Shown here piece after piece: positions 25,637 through 35,278 of a DNA stretch of 64,000 bases. The stretch lies in NCBI RefSeq assembly GCF_002140915.1, contig NZ_NGKU01000001.1:1272770-1336769 (forward strand). The letters are read 5' to 3'. The DNA comes from Candidatus Enterococcus testudinis. GTDB taxonomy: Bacteria; Bacillota; Bacilli; Lactobacillales; Enterococcaceae. Position 1 is the stretch's first letter, and the number at the start of each line of letters is the position of its first letter. The notes beneath the pieces were generated by a model. That model searched no databases and was not told the origin of the DNA. It saw nothing but the letters and a program-made list of their open reading frames with translations. Both the position numbers and the translations under genes were made by a program.

Positions 25637-27706
25637 ATGGCGAATGTATTAGTAGAAATCGGATTAGAAGAAGTACCCGCACATATCGTTACCCCAAGTA
25701 TGACACAATTAGCGGACAAAACAGCCGCATTTTTAACGGCCCATGCTTTGCCATATGCATCAATTGCTGCCTACTCGACACCTCGTCGCTTAGCGGTCTA
25801 TGTCACAGATCTGCCAGAAAAACAAGCCGATACAAAAGAAGAAGTCAAAGGACCTGCCAAAAAAATCGCCTTAGATGAAAACGGCAATTGGTCAAAAGCG
25901 GCTCAAGGCTTTGTGCGGGGGCAAGGACTTACTACAGACGACATCACCTTCAAAGAAGTCAAAGGGGTCGAATATGTCTATGTCACAAAAGAAACCAAAG
26001 GACAAGAAACCAAAGCGGTTTTGGCTGGTTTAAAAGAGGTGATCACCAGTCTAACGTTCCCTGTGACGATGCATTGGGCCAATCATGACTTTGCGTACAT
26101 TCGTCCGATTCATTGGATCGTTGCCTTATACGATCGTGAAGTGATTCCTTTTGAAGTTTTAGATGTGCAAACAGGCCGTCAATCACGAGGTCATCGCTTC
26201 TTAGGGGAAACTGTCAGCATTGATCATGCAGATGAGTACCTGTCGAAATTGGCGGATCAATTTGTGATCGCAGACCCTGAAAAACGCAAAAACATGATCA
26301 TCGATCAAATCGACACGATCGCCAAAGACAATGACTGGCGTATCGATCTAGATGAAGATTTATTGGAAGAAGTCAACAATCTGGTTGAATACCCAACTGC
26401 TTTTGTTGGTGATTTTGAAGAAAAATATCTATCGATCCCAGAAGAAATCTTGGTTACGTCGATGAAAGAACACCAACGTTACTTCGATGTGCGAGATGCG
26501 GATGGCAGATTGCTGCCTCACTTTATTTCGGCTCGAAATGGGAATGCTGTAAAAATCGAGAATGTCATCAAAGGGAACCAAAAAGTGTTGACTGCTCGTT
26601 TAGAAGATGCGGAATTTTTCTATAATGAAGACAAAAAGTTAACGATCGACCAATGTGTCGAAAAATTAAAACATGTGACTTTCCACGAAAAAATCGGCAG
26701 CCTCTATGAAAAAATGCAACGTACAGCTGTTGCTGCACAAATCATTGGAGAAACAGTTGGTTTAACAACAGAAGAACTAGCTGATTTGCAACGGGCAGCC
26801 GAAATCTACAAATTTGATTTAGTTACCAATATGGTTGGCGAATTCCCGGAATTACAAGGGATCATGGGTGAAAAATATGCCCTGCTGCAAGGCGAAAAAC
26901 CAGCAGTTGCGCAAGCGATTCGCGAACACTATATGCCAATCTCAGCAGAAGGTGCTTTACCAGAATCAGCAGTTGGTGCTGTCTTGGCGATTGCCGATAA
27001 ATTAGACAGCTTATTGTCCTTCTTTGCTGTGGATATGGTGCCAAGCGGTTCAAACGATCCGTATGCACTCCGTCGTCAAAGCTATGGTATCATCCGGATC
27101 TTGGCAGAAAAACGCTGGTACTTCCCATTTGCGCAAATCCAAGAACAAATTCGTGGGCTAGTCAATGCGGACTTGACAATCTATGGCATTGAATTGGCCT
27201 CTGGTCAAGAGCAAGTAACGGATTTCTTAAAAGGTCGTCTGCGTCAATTCTTGTTAAGCAAAAACACCCGTCATGATGTGATCGAAGCGGTTTTAGGTTC
27301 TCGTCAAGGGGATATCAGCAGATTATTTGAAGCGGCACAATTATTACGGGACCATTTGAATGATACAGATTTCAAACCGTCGATGGAAGCTTTGACTCGA
27401 GTGATCAATTTGGCCAAAAAAGCGGAACTTGATGAAGAAACCATTGATCCTTCATTGTTCGAAAACGATGCCGAACGCGATTTGTATGAAGCAGTAACTG
27501 CTTTAGAAGCACAATTCGCCCAACAAACGATGGAAGAAAACTATCAAAACTTAGTAGCATTACGTCCATTGATCGATACCTACTTTAATCAAACTATGGT
27601 CATGGTAGAAGATGAAACCATCAGACGTAATCGCTTTGCTTTATTGAATAAAATTGCCAAAATGAGTTTGGCTGTAGCAAGTTTAGACGCTTTGATCACA
27701 AAGTAA
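25637..27706 (+). CDS. glyS: glycyl-tRNA synthetase beta subunit
   Basis: A 689-residue subunit that recognises tRNA-Gly; begins [15 protein letters not shown], a family signature, and has the HD-like core and C-terminal DALR anticodon-binding region (about 580-689). The ATG at 25637 follows GGAGGAAAAA and lies 1 base after the glyQ stop. Length is normal. Confidence 0.96.
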   Translation: MANVLVEIGLEEVPAHIVTPSMTQLADKTAAFLTAHALPYASIAAYSTPRRLAVYVTDLPEKQADTKEEVKGPAKKIALDENGNWSKAAQGFVRGQGLTTDDITFKEVKGVEYVYVTKETKGQETKAVLAGLKEVITSLTFPVTMHWANHDFAYIRPIHWIVALYDREVIPFEVLDVQTGRQSRGHRFLGETVSIDHADEYLSKLADQFVIADPEKRKNMIIDQIDTIAKDNDWRIDLDEDLLEEVNNLVEYPTAFVGDFEEKYLSIPEEILVTSMKEHQRYFDVRDADGRLLPHFISARNGNAVKIENVIKGNQKVLTARLEDAEFFYNEDKKLTIDQCVEKLKHVTFHEKIGSLYEKMQRTAVAAQIIGETVGLTTEELADLQRAAEIYKFDLVTNMVGEFPELQGIMGEKYALLQGEKPAVAQAIREHYMPISAEGALPESAVGAVLAIADKLDSLLSFFAVDMVPSGSNDPYALRRQSYGIIRILAEKRWYFPFAQIQEQIRGLVNADLTIYGIELASGQEQVTDFLKGRLRQFLLSKNTRHDVIEAVLGSRQGDISRLFEAAQLLRDHLNDTDFKPSMEALTRVINLAKKAELDEETIDPSLFENDAERDLYEAVTALEAQFAQQTMEENYQNLVALRPLIDTYFNQTMVMVEDETIRRNRFALLNKIAKMSLAVASLDALITK

Positions 27707-27730
27707 TGTGTGATACATGAGTATCAGTGT

Positions 27731-27779
27731 AAAAACCTTTGATGCGACGCATAAAAGCGCGTGTCAGAGGTTTTTTTTC
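27731..27779 (+). terminator. glyQS terminator
   Basis: AAAAACCT ... AGGTTTTT stem with an inner GCGACGC/GCGCGTG-type helix, followed by T8 (27771-27778). Confidence 0.75.
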
Positions 27780-27831
27780 ATGGGAATGAAGATGAATGAG
27801 TGATGCAAAATGAGATATTTAAAATTTGATA

Positions 27832-27860
27832 TTGACTATTTCCTTAAAGAAAACTAAGAT
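27832..27860 (+). promoter_or_regulatory. promoter of the his operon
   Basis: TTGACT (27832-27837), exact 17-base spacer, TAAGAT (27855-27860). Only 56 bases separate the -10 from the start codon, leaving no room for a T-box; I see no attenuator hairpin. Confidence 0.65.
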
Positions 27861-27916
27861 GTTTTTAATACATTTTTGCAAATGAACAGTTTGCACCCAA
27901 TCGAAAGGAGCATTTG

Positions 27917-29485
27917 ATGGAAGAATTATTGACTATTTTACGTCCAGAAGAACGCATTGCACTTCAGTTAAGGGAGTTATACGAGCATCGCCACTTCCAT
28001 TTATTTCGATTGAGTAGCTTTGAGGAATATGATTTGTATTTGCAAAATAAAGCATTTTTAACGAATGTTGACCCTATTACATTTACTGGGAATAATGGCC
28101 GCTTGATGGCATTGAATCCTGATGTGACATTGTCGATCGTCAAAAATACACCAATTGGTGAAGCCCGCAGAGTTTATTACAATGAAGATGTTTATCGCCA
28201 TGACCGTAAAGATGGAGAATATAAACGCATCAATCAAATTGGCTTGGAATTGATCGGCAAAATCGACTCTGAAAGTGAAGCGGAAGTTGTCCAACTTGCG
28301 ATGGAAAGTTTGGCAGTTGCAGGTAAAGGCGCACTGGATATCTCTCATATTGGTTTGGTTGAAGATATCGTTGAACAGTTTGCACCGTATGGTTTGCAAA
28401 AGAAGGCGCTTATGGCATTACAAACCAAAAGTCCGCATACTATGCAAGCCGTTTGCCAGCAAGCAGGGCTGAGTGAACCACTAACACAAGCACTGACCCG
28501 TTTGACAGCTGTTTCTGGGCCGTTTCAAGAAGTTGCGACTGAAGTCGAATTGTTGGTTGCACCGTTACCAAAAGCCGCACAAGCAATGGTGGAATTGAAT
28601 GCATTGTATGACCAGCTTCAAAATCACTGTTCTGCAACAGCAACGATCGATGTTCGCTTAGATTTTTCTTTCGTCAATGATACCGATTATTACAGTGGTT
28701 TGTTGTTTCAAGGGTTTCTTGAGGGAATTCCTCATGCAGTCTTGTTCGGCGGTCGCTATGATCACTTGCTCAAAGCCCACGGCGCCCAGCAAGGTGCGAT
28801 TGGGTTTGGCATGTATTTAAATGGGATTGATCGGAAAACCCAACAATCAACAGTGCCAACAAAGAGCTATTTGGATATTGCATTGCCAAAAGGTCGAATG
28901 GGCAATGCCATTTATCAAAAACTGGTCAAGGCTGGTTTAGTCAGCGCTGGTTTATTTGATGATAGCCGCAAGCTGATTTTTCAAGATGATGTCCACCGTA
29001 TTCGTTTCTTTTTGGTCAAACCAAGTGATGTCGATCAATATGTGGATCGAGGAGCGGCAGATATTGGTGTCGTTGGTTTAGATGTATTACTTGAAGGGGA
29101 GACCAATGTTTTGGAAGTCTTGGATTTAAAGATTGGCAAATGCAAGATGGTGGTTGCTGGTAAGTCAGATTTTCAGCCAGACTCGACAAGACCTTTGCGG
29201 GTGGCAACGAAATATCCGCAAATCACGAGACATTACTACAACGATATTCGCCAACCGATCGAATTGATCGAACTTCACGGTTCAATTGAATTGGCCCCTT
29301 TGTTGGATTTATCTGATGTGATCGTGGATATTGTAGAGACGGGCACGACATTAAAGGAAAACCATCTGATTATATTGCAAGAATTTTTGGAATCTTCTGC
29401 CCGTTTGATCGTCAATCCGGTTTCTTGGCGTTTCAAAGAGGTGGCGATTCAAGAATTTATTCAAAAGGTAGGGAATGACTTATGA
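27917..29485 (+). CDS. hisZG: HisZ-HisG fusion: ATP phosphoribosyltransferase, regulatory plus catalytic
   Basis: A 522-residue protein joining two normally separate subunits. Residues 1 to about 305 are HisZ, a paralogue of histidyl-tRNA synthetase (GRLMALNPDVTLSIVKN, the VYRHD motif, LLFQGFLEGIPHAVLFGGRYD). After a polar linker (about 304-317) residues 318-522 are a short-form HisG: LDIALPKGRMG at its start, GAADIGVVGLDVLLE in the middle, and the PRPP loop DIVETGTTLKEN. The HisG part has 205 residues, the usual length of HisZ-dependent enzymes, and lacks the C-terminal ACT-like domain of long HisG. It catalyses the first step of histidine synthesis (ATP + PRPP). ATG at 27917 has AAAGGAG 6 bases upstream. 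Overlaps hisD by 4 bases. Confidence 0.92.
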   Translation: MEELLTILRPEERIALQLRELYEHRHFHLFRLSSFEEYDLYLQNKAFLTNVDPITFTGNNGRLMALNPDVTLSIVKNTPIGEARRVYYNEDVYRHDRKDGEYKRINQIGLELIGKIDSESEAEVVQLAMESLAVAGKGALDISHIGLVEDIVEQFAPYGLQKKALMALQTKSPHTMQAVCQQAGLSEPLTQALTRLTAVSGPFQEVATEVELLVAPLPKAAQAMVELNALYDQLQNHCSATATIDVRLDFSFVNDTDYYSGLLFQGFLEGIPHAVLFGGRYDHLLKAHGAQQGAIGFGMYLNGIDRKTQQSTVPTKSYLDIALPKGRMGNAIYQKLVKAGLVSAGLFDDSRKLIFQDDVHRIRFFLVKPSDVDQYVDRGAADIGVVGLDVLLEGETNVLEVLDLKIGKCKMVVAGKSDFQPDSTRPLRVATKYPQITRHYYNDIRQPIELIELHGSIELAPLLDLSDVIVDIVETGTTLKENHLIILQEFLESSARLIVNPVSWRFKEVAIQEFIQKVGNDL

Positions 29486-30762
29486 TCAAACGTTTTGATA
29501 GCAGACAACATTCACTGCAAGAAATCGTGCAGCGGCAAAGCAATGAGACAAAAAATGTGGTGACAGAAACACAAGCGATATTAGAAGCTGTCCAAAGGGA
29601 AGGGGATCAAGCGCTGCGGGAGTATACAAAACGTTTTGACGGGCATCTCCTAACTGAATTGGCGTATCCACCAGCGAAAATCGCTGCTGCAATCGATGAG
29701 ATTTCTCCGGAATTGGCTGCTGTGCTGGCGCAAGCCAAAGAAAATATCAGCACGTTTCATCAACGACAAGTCCAACAGGGGTTCATCCAGTCTCAGCCGG
29801 GACAGGTCATGGGTCAGCAGATAATTCCATTAAACCGAGTTGGCGTGTATGTCCCTGGTGGCACCGCTGCTTATCCGAGTACTGTATTGATGACAGTCTT
29901 GCCGGCGCTGATTGCGGGAGTGGAAGAGATCGTCATGGTGACACCAGCGAACGAAAAAGGAGAGATCGCTGCGGCTGTCTTGGCTGCTGCGCATTTGGCG
30001 GGAATAACTGAACTCTATCCGATTGGCGGTGCGCAAGCGATAGCAGCATTGGCTTATGGCACTGAAAGCATTCGGCCAGTGGATAAAATCGTAGGTCCCG
30101 GCAATATCTATGTTGCCACTGCAAAAAAATTGGTTAATGGTCTCGTGGGTATCGATACGATCGCAGGGCCTAGTGATGTTTTGATTGTTGCAGATCAAAC
30201 AGCCAATCCACATTGGATCGCTGCAGATTTATTGGCGCAAGCGGAACACGATGTAGATGCCCAAGCAATTTTGATCACGCCAGAAGCAGATTTGATCGAG
30301 CGGGTCGCAGCTGCTTTGGACAAGCAGGTCGCAGCCTTGCCGCGACGCAGGATCGCTGAAAGTTCCTTGGCTGTCCATGGTAAATTGATTTTGGTACGTG
30401 ATTTGAATGAAGCAATGACTATCGCCAATCAAATCGCACCGGAGCATTTAGAACTGGCGGTTGCGGATCCTTTTGCTTTATTAGGTGTCGTTCGCAATGC
30501 CGGCAGCACCTTCTTGGGGCATCATACACCGGAAGTACTAGGCGATTATCTGGCCGGACCGAACCATACTTTGCCAACAGAAGGGACCGCCCGCTTTTCT
30601 TCGGGCCTTTCGGTCCAAGATTTCGTGAAACGCTGCAGTTACCTGTATTTCAGTCCGGAGGCGGCGAAAGACGCCCGAGATTCAGTGATCCAATTCGCAG
30701 AAGCGGAAGGCTTAGATGGACATGCGCGATCAATGGCAATCAGAGAGGAGACGAAGTTTTGA
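29482..30762 (+). CDS. hisD: histidinol dehydrogenase
   Basis: A 426-residue zinc enzyme carrying out the last two oxidations from histidinol to histidine. It shows VGVYVPGGTAAYPST, the signature VGPGNIYVATAKK, DLLAQAEHDVDAQ with the catalytic/zinc residues, and the C-terminal LSVQDFVK. Coupled to hisZG (ATGA) and to hisC. Confidence 0.96.
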   Translation: MIKRFDSRQHSLQEIVQRQSNETKNVVTETQAILEAVQREGDQALREYTKRFDGHLLTELAYPPAKIAAAIDEISPELAAVLAQAKENISTFHQRQVQQGFIQSQPGQVMGQQIIPLNRVGVYVPGGTAAYPSTVLMTVLPALIAGVEEIVMVTPANEKGEIAAAVLAAAHLAGITELYPIGGAQAIAALAYGTESIRPVDKIVGPGNIYVATAKKLVNGLVGIDTIAGPSDVLIVADQTANPHWIAADLLAQAEHDVDAQAILITPEADLIERVAAALDKQVAALPRRRIAESSLAVHGKLILVRDLNEAMTIANQIAPEHLELAVADPFALLGVVRNAGSTFLGHHTPEVLGDYLAGPNHTLPTEGTARFSSGLSVQDFVKRCSYLYFSPEAAKDARDSVIQFAEAEGLDGHARSMAIREETKF

Positions 30763-31817
30763 CTTTTTTAGATCCGAAGTATCAACAGCTGGTTCCATAT
30801 GTTCCAGGAGAACAGCCGCAACAACGTGATGTCATCAAGTTAAATACCAATGAAAACCCCTATCCGCCAGCCCCAGGTGTCGAAGAAGCTGTTCGTTTAG
30901 CAGCCCAAGACTTGGCGAAATACTCTGATGCTGCTTGCTTGCAAGTGCGTGTTCCTTTAGCTGACTATTTAGATGTATCAGTAGATTCGGTATTTGTCGG
31001 CAATGGGAGCGATGAAGTGTTGTCATTGGCTTTTCAAGCATTTATGGCCAAAGGAGTTGCCTATCCCACGATCACTTATGGGTTTTATCAAGTATTTGCC
31101 GATATGTATCAAATCGACGCGCAAGTCATTGCTTTGAAAGAGGATTTGACCATCGATTTGGCTCCATATCGACGATTGATGCAAACGATCGTAATCGCCA
31201 ATCCAAATGCACCCACGGGGTTAAAGCTGTCAGCTGCTTCTTTAGAGGAATTGGTGAAACAGCAGCCTGACCGATTGGTGATCATTGATGAGGCCTATGT
31301 TGATTTTGGCGGGGAATCGATGGTGCCTTATACAAAACAATATGCCAATTTATTGGTGATTGGCACCTTTTCTAAATCACGCCAATTAGCTGGCGCACGC
31401 TTGGGATATGCGGTGGGGAATCCCAACTTGATTGCTGATTTGAATCGTTTGAAATTTTCAGTCAATCCATATAATGTCAATACACTGACCCTCGCCGCCG
31501 GTGCAGCTTCTCTTGCAGATGATCGCTATTTTCAGTCGCAAGTAAATAAAATCATTCAAGTAAGAGAATGGACGAAAGATAAGTTGACGACACTGGGTTT
31601 TCAAGTGACAGACAGTCACACCAATTTTGTGTTCATCTCGCATCCTAAGGTCAGCGCCAACGTGATACTTGAACAATTAAAAGCAGATCATATCTATGTC
31701 AGGTGGTTTGATCAGCCAGCGATCGCGAACTATTTGCGGGTAACGATCGGAACGAAAGCGCAAATGGACATCTTTGTCCACACTGTCCAGAAGATATTGA
31801 AGGAGGTCCCTCAATGA
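30759..31817 (+). CDS. hisC: histidinol-phosphate aminotransferase
   Basis: A 352-residue class II PLP aminotransferase converting imidazole-acetol phosphate to histidinol phosphate. The substrate block LNTNENPYPP is at the N-terminus, the PLP Asp/Tyr region is VIIDEAYVDF and the Schiff-base Lys is in TFSKSRQLAGARLGY. It begins with TTG at 30759, overlapping the hisD stop by 4 bases, with GAGGAG upstream. Confidence 0.94.
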   Translation: MTFLDPKYQQLVPYVPGEQPQQRDVIKLNTNENPYPPAPGVEEAVRLAAQDLAKYSDAACLQVRVPLADYLDVSVDSVFVGNGSDEVLSLAFQAFMAKGVAYPTITYGFYQVFADMYQIDAQVIALKEDLTIDLAPYRRLMQTIVIANPNAPTGLKLSAASLEELVKQQPDRLVIIDEAYVDFGGESMVPYTKQYANLLVIGTFSKSRQLAGARLGYAVGNPNLIADLNRLKFSVNPYNVNTLTLAAGAASLADDRYFQSQVNKIIQVREWTKDKLTTLGFQVTDSHTNFVFISHPKVSANVILEQLKADHIYVRWFDQPAIANYLRVTIGTKAQMDIFVHTVQKILKEVPQ

Positions 31818-32404
31818 GAAAAGCCCAAATCACTAGAAATACAACTGAAACGAAGATCGATATGCAGCTGCAAATTGATGGCAGCGGCCAACAGACGATT
31901 GACACAAAAGTTGGTTTTTTTGACCATATGTTGGAATTGTTCGTGCGCCACGGTCGTTTTGACTTAGATTTGACGGTGGATGGTGATGTCCATGTCGATG
32001 CCCACCATACTGTAGAAGATGCGGCAATCGTGATTGCTAGAGGTTTTTCAGAAGCACTGGGTGAACGCAGGGGGATTTTCCGTTACGGCTCCTTTCATTT
32101 GCCGATGGATGAAGCGTTGGTCGTCTGTGCCATCGATATTAGTGGACGAGGGATGGCAGTGGTTGATCTAACGATTCCTGCTGAGCAGATTGGTTCCTTT
32201 GCGACGGAATTAGTAGAAGAATTTTTTGTAGCCTTTGCTAGAGAATTAGGCGCTTCGATCCATGTCCATCAAATTGCCGGCAAAAATAGTCATCACATCG
32301 TCGAAGCCTGTTTCAAAGGATTTGGTCGCGCATTGGCGCAAGCTGTAGCCATTGATCCAACAGCTCCTGATGCGATTCCTTCCACGAAAGGCACGATTTT
32401 ATGA
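31814..32404 (+). CDS. hisB: imidazoleglycerol-phosphate dehydratase
   Basis: A 196-residue manganese enzyme. The paired metal motifs are DAHHTVEDAAI (VDAHHTVED) and KNSHHIVEA. It is the stand-alone dehydratase; the N-terminal histidinol-phosphatase domain of enteric HisB is absent. ATGA overlap with hisC. Confidence 0.96.
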   Translation: MRKAQITRNTTETKIDMQLQIDGSGQQTIDTKVGFFDHMLELFVRHGRFDLDLTVDGDVHVDAHHTVEDAAIVIARGFSEALGERRGIFRYGSFHLPMDEALVVCAIDISGRGMAVVDLTIPAEQIGSFATELVEEFFVAFARELGASIHVHQIAGKNSHHIVEACFKGFGRALAQAVAIDPTAPDAIPSTKGTIL

Positions 32405-32428
32405 TCAAAAAGAAAAGAGGTGGCCTCT

Positions 32429-33055
32429 ATGTTGGTGATCGTTGATTATGGTGTCGGCAATCTATTCAGTATCCAGAGTTCACTCAAACATGAAGGCATT
32501 GCTTCTTGTATTTCCAATGATGCTGGTACTGTCGCTGCAGCGGATCATTTGATCCTGCCTGGCGTTGGTGCTTTCGGCGATGCCAAAAACATGTTGGATC
32601 GTAGCGGGTTGATTCCGGTAATTCTAGAACAAGTTAGGCAAGGTACCCCGCTATTAGGTATTTGCTTAGGTATGCAGTTGTTATTTGAAGAAAGTGAAGA
32701 GTTCGGTCTGCATCAAGGGTTAGGGTTGATCAAAGGAAAAATCAAACCATTGACACATCAATTTCAAGCGCTAGCCATTGATTTGAAAGTCCCTCATATC
32801 GGTTGGAATGCCTTGCAACAACAGAGGACCTCCCCTATCACCAAGTATCTGACACCGGAGCCCTTTGTTTATTATGTGCATAGCTTCTATGCGACTGACT
32901 GTGAAGCCGCGTTGGTTGCAGATAGCCAATATGGGGTTTCTGTCCCTGGGATCGTTCAGCAAGGAAACGTGTATGGCACGCAATTTCACCCTGAAAAGAG
33001 TGGTGAAACGGGATTGGGTATTTTGAAGGCTTTTGCGGAGGTGGAAAAACGATGA
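32429..33055 (+). CDS. hisH: imidazole glycerol phosphate synthase, glutaminase subunit
   Basis: A 208-residue class I glutamine amidotransferase delivering ammonia to HisF. The nucleophile Cys is in LLGICLGMQLLFE; the His-Glu pair is in FHPEKSGE. ATG at 32429 follows AAGAGG. Overlaps hisA by 4 bases. Confidence 0.95.
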   Translation: MLVIVDYGVGNLFSIQSSLKHEGIASCISNDAGTVAAADHLILPGVGAFGDAKNMLDRSGLIPVILEQVRQGTPLLGICLGMQLLFEESEEFGLHQGLGLIKGKIKPLTHQFQALAIDLKVPHIGWNALQQQRTSPITKYLTPEPFVYYVHSFYATDCEAALVADSQYGVSVPGIVQQGNVYGTQFHPEKSGETGLGILKAFAEVEKR

Positions 33056-33789
33056 ATATTTATCCGGCGATTGATTTATTGGATAACCAAGTGGTGCGCT
33101 TGACCCAAGGAGATTATCAGCAAAAAGAAATTTTTGGAACAGATCCGTTGGTATTTGCGCAAACCTTTTACGAACAAGGGGCAACGCATCTCCATGTAGT
33201 AGATTTGAATGGTGCCCGAAATGGACAGCAAGCACAGTTTGATATGATCAAATCCATTGTGTCTGCGACATCCCTACAAGTTGAAGTTGGTGGTGGAATC
33301 CGTTCGCAAGCAGCAGTTGAAGCGTATCTATCATGCGGTGTCAGTCAAGTGATTTTAGGCACGATCGCGGTCAAAGATCCGCAATTGACCCAACACTTAC
33401 TTCGGGTGTATGGTGACAAAATCGTGATCGGGGTTGATGCCAAGCGGGGAAAAGTTGCGGTTGATGGGTGGGAAACCAGTACGGAACGCACTGCGCGAGA
33501 TTTTTGCCAAGAGTTGGTCGCATGGGGCTGTCAACGGATCATCTTCACAGAAATCGAAAGAGATGGTACAGGGCGAGGAATCAATGCCCCATTGTATCAA
33601 GATTTGCAACAAATAACCGGATTGTCTGTCACAGCATCTGGGGGAGTGGCGCGTGTCGCGGATATTGACGCTTTAACAGCGATCGGTGTGGAAGGGGTCA
33701 TTGTCGGCAAGGCGCTTTATAATGGCACCCTTTCATTACCAGAGGTGCTTCATCAAGCCAATCGTGTTTCAGAGGGAGGCAGACGATGA
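33052..33789 (+). CDS. hisA: ProFAR isomerase
   Basis: A 245-residue half-barrel-repeat TIM barrel, opening ProFAR to PRFAR. Catalytic Asp near the start (IYPAIDLLDN) and Asp in the second half (FTEIERDGTGRG). The repeated phosphate sites are VEVGGGIRS and VTASGGVA. ATGA overlaps on both sides. Confidence 0.95.
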   Translation: MNIYPAIDLLDNQVVRLTQGDYQQKEIFGTDPLVFAQTFYEQGATHLHVVDLNGARNGQQAQFDMIKSIVSATSLQVEVGGGIRSQAAVEAYLSCGVSQVILGTIAVKDPQLTQHLLRVYGDKIVIGVDAKRGKVAVDGWETSTERTARDFCQELVAWGCQRIIFTEIERDGTGRGINAPLYQDLQQITGLSVTASGGVARVADIDALTAIGVEGVIVGKALYNGTLSLPEVLHQANRVSEGGRR

Positions 33790-34541
33790 TCACAAAACGA
33801 ATCATTCCCTGTTTAGATGTTCGAGATGGACGGGTAGTCAAAGGGATCAATTTTGCTGATGTAAAAGATGTCCATGATCCCGTAGCTTTAGCTGCGTATT
33901 ATAATCAGCAAGGTGCTGATGAGCTGGTCTTTTATGATATCACGGCATCAGCACAAGGGCGCAAGCTGTTTACCGATGTATTGAAACGGACCGCGGCGGA
34001 AGTGTTCATTCCATTGACGGTTGGCGGTGGCATCAATCAGGTTGAAGATTTCGAGCGTGTCTTGCAATGCGGGGCGGATAAAGTCAGTGTCAATTCTGGC
34101 GCCGTCAACAATCCGCTGTTGATCAAAGAAGCAGCCAAACGTTATGGCAGCCAGTGTGTGGTGCTGAGTGTCGATGTCAAAAGAGTAGGAGATGCCTATC
34201 ACGTCTTTACCCATGGCGGACGGCAAGATACGGGTATCGATGCCCTTGAATGGCTCAAAATGGGAGAGGCATATGGCGCTGGTGAAGTTGTTATCAACAG
34301 TATGGATGCAGATGGGGTGAAAAAAGGCTTTGATTTGCCATTGCTGCGGCGCGTAACAGAAAGTATCTCATTGCCGATCATCGCTTCTGGTGGTGCAGGC
34401 GGCATGCAGGATTTTCTTGAACTGTTTGCATTGTCCAGCATCGATGCTGGGTTAGCCGCATCGATTTTTCATTATCAAGAAGTGGCGATTGGCGAACTGA
34501 AGCAGTATTTGGCAGCCAATGATGTGCCGATACGTTTGTAA
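33786..34541 (+). CDS. hisF: imidazole glycerol phosphate synthase, cyclase subunit
   Basis: A 251-residue TIM barrel that closes the imidazole ring with ammonia from HisH. Catalytic Asp residues are in [16 protein letters not shown] and [12 protein letters not shown]; the phosphate sites are LTVGGGI and IIASGGAG. Coupled to hisA. Confidence 0.96.
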   Translation: MITKRIIPCLDVRDGRVVKGINFADVKDVHDPVALAAYYNQQGADELVFYDITASAQGRKLFTDVLKRTAAEVFIPLTVGGGINQVEDFERVLQCGADKVSVNSGAVNNPLLIKEAAKRYGSQCVVLSVDVKRVGDAYHVFTHGGRQDTGIDALEWLKMGEAYGAGEVVINSMDADGVKKGFDLPLLRRVTESISLPIIASGGAGGMQDFLELFALSSIDAGLAASIFHYQEVAIGELKQYLAANDVPIRL

Positions 34542-34563
34542 GAATAGAAAGTGAGGTGCAGTG

Positions 34564-35202
34564 ATGGACATCAAATTTGATGCACAAGGTTTGGTACCAG
34601 TGATCGTTCAAGATTATGATACGAATCAGGTGCTGACCTTGGCTTATATGAATGAAGAAAGTCTGCAAATAACCCTAAATGAAGGGAAAATGACATTTTA
34701 TTCCCGCAGTCGCCAAAAATTGTGGCGCAAAGGTGAAACCAGTGGCAATTATCAACAGTTGATTTCGTTAACTGCTGATTGTGACCAAGATGCATTGGTG
34801 GCTAAAGTTATCAAAGATGGCCCAGCTTGTCATCAAGGTACTGAAAGTTGTTTCAATGAGGTAGTATATAAGAAACAAGGAGACCCGCTATCGTTGAATA
34901 GTTTATTTGAATTGATTGGAGAACGGAAAAGAAGCCCGCAATCTGGTAGTTACACCAGCTATCTTTTCGATAAAGGTCTTGAAAAGATATTGAAAAAAGT
35001 TGGCGAAGAAAGCGCAGAAGTCATTATCGCAGGATTGAAAAAAGACCGAGAAGAAACGGTCTATGAAAGTGCGGATTTGATCTACCATTTGTTGGTTTTA
35101 TTGACTGAACTGGAAATTCCCTTCACTGAGATCCAATCAGAGCTGTCCAAGCGCCATGTTGTCGATCATAAAGTGAAGCAGGAACGATTAGGACAGGAAT
35201 AA
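34564..35202 (+). CDS. hisIE: bifunctional PRA-CH/PRA-PH
   Basis: A 212-residue fusion of phosphoribosyl-AMP cyclohydrolase (about 1-105; LWRKGETSGNYQ, the metal site DCDQDALV and CHQGTESCF) with phosphoribosyl-ATP pyrophosphatase (about 110-212; VGEESAEVIIAG and ESADLIYHLLVLL). It performs steps two and three of the pathway. ATG at 34564 has GAGG 7 bases upstream. Last gene of the operon. Confidence 0.95.
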   Translation: MDIKFDAQGLVPVIVQDYDTNQVLTLAYMNEESLQITLNEGKMTFYSRSRQKLWRKGETSGNYQQLISLTADCDQDALVAKVIKDGPACHQGTESCFNEVVYKKQGDPLSLNSLFELIGERKRSPQSGSYTSYLFDKGLEKILKKVGEESAEVIIAGLKKDREETVYESADLIYHLLVLLTELEIPFTEIQSELSKRHVVDHKVKQERLGQE

Positions 35203-35226
35203 CAGCTATTTCAACTTACAAAATCA

Positions 35227-35271
35227 AACAGGCGAAGGATGCGCATAGTTACGCATGCTTCGCCTGTTGAT
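35227..35271. terminator. his operon terminator, probably bidirectional
   Basis: AACAGGCGAAG (35227-35237) / CTTCGCCTGTT (35258-35268), with an inner TGCG/CGCA stem. The convergent methyltransferase gene stops 8 bases further on. Confidence 0.8.
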
Positions 35272-35278
35272 TAGACGA

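Noticed and set aside
27715-27916. Possible T-box or leader-peptide attenuator before the his operon
   Set aside because: The promoter lies only 56 bases before the start codon and no T-box consensus or His-rich leader frame is present.
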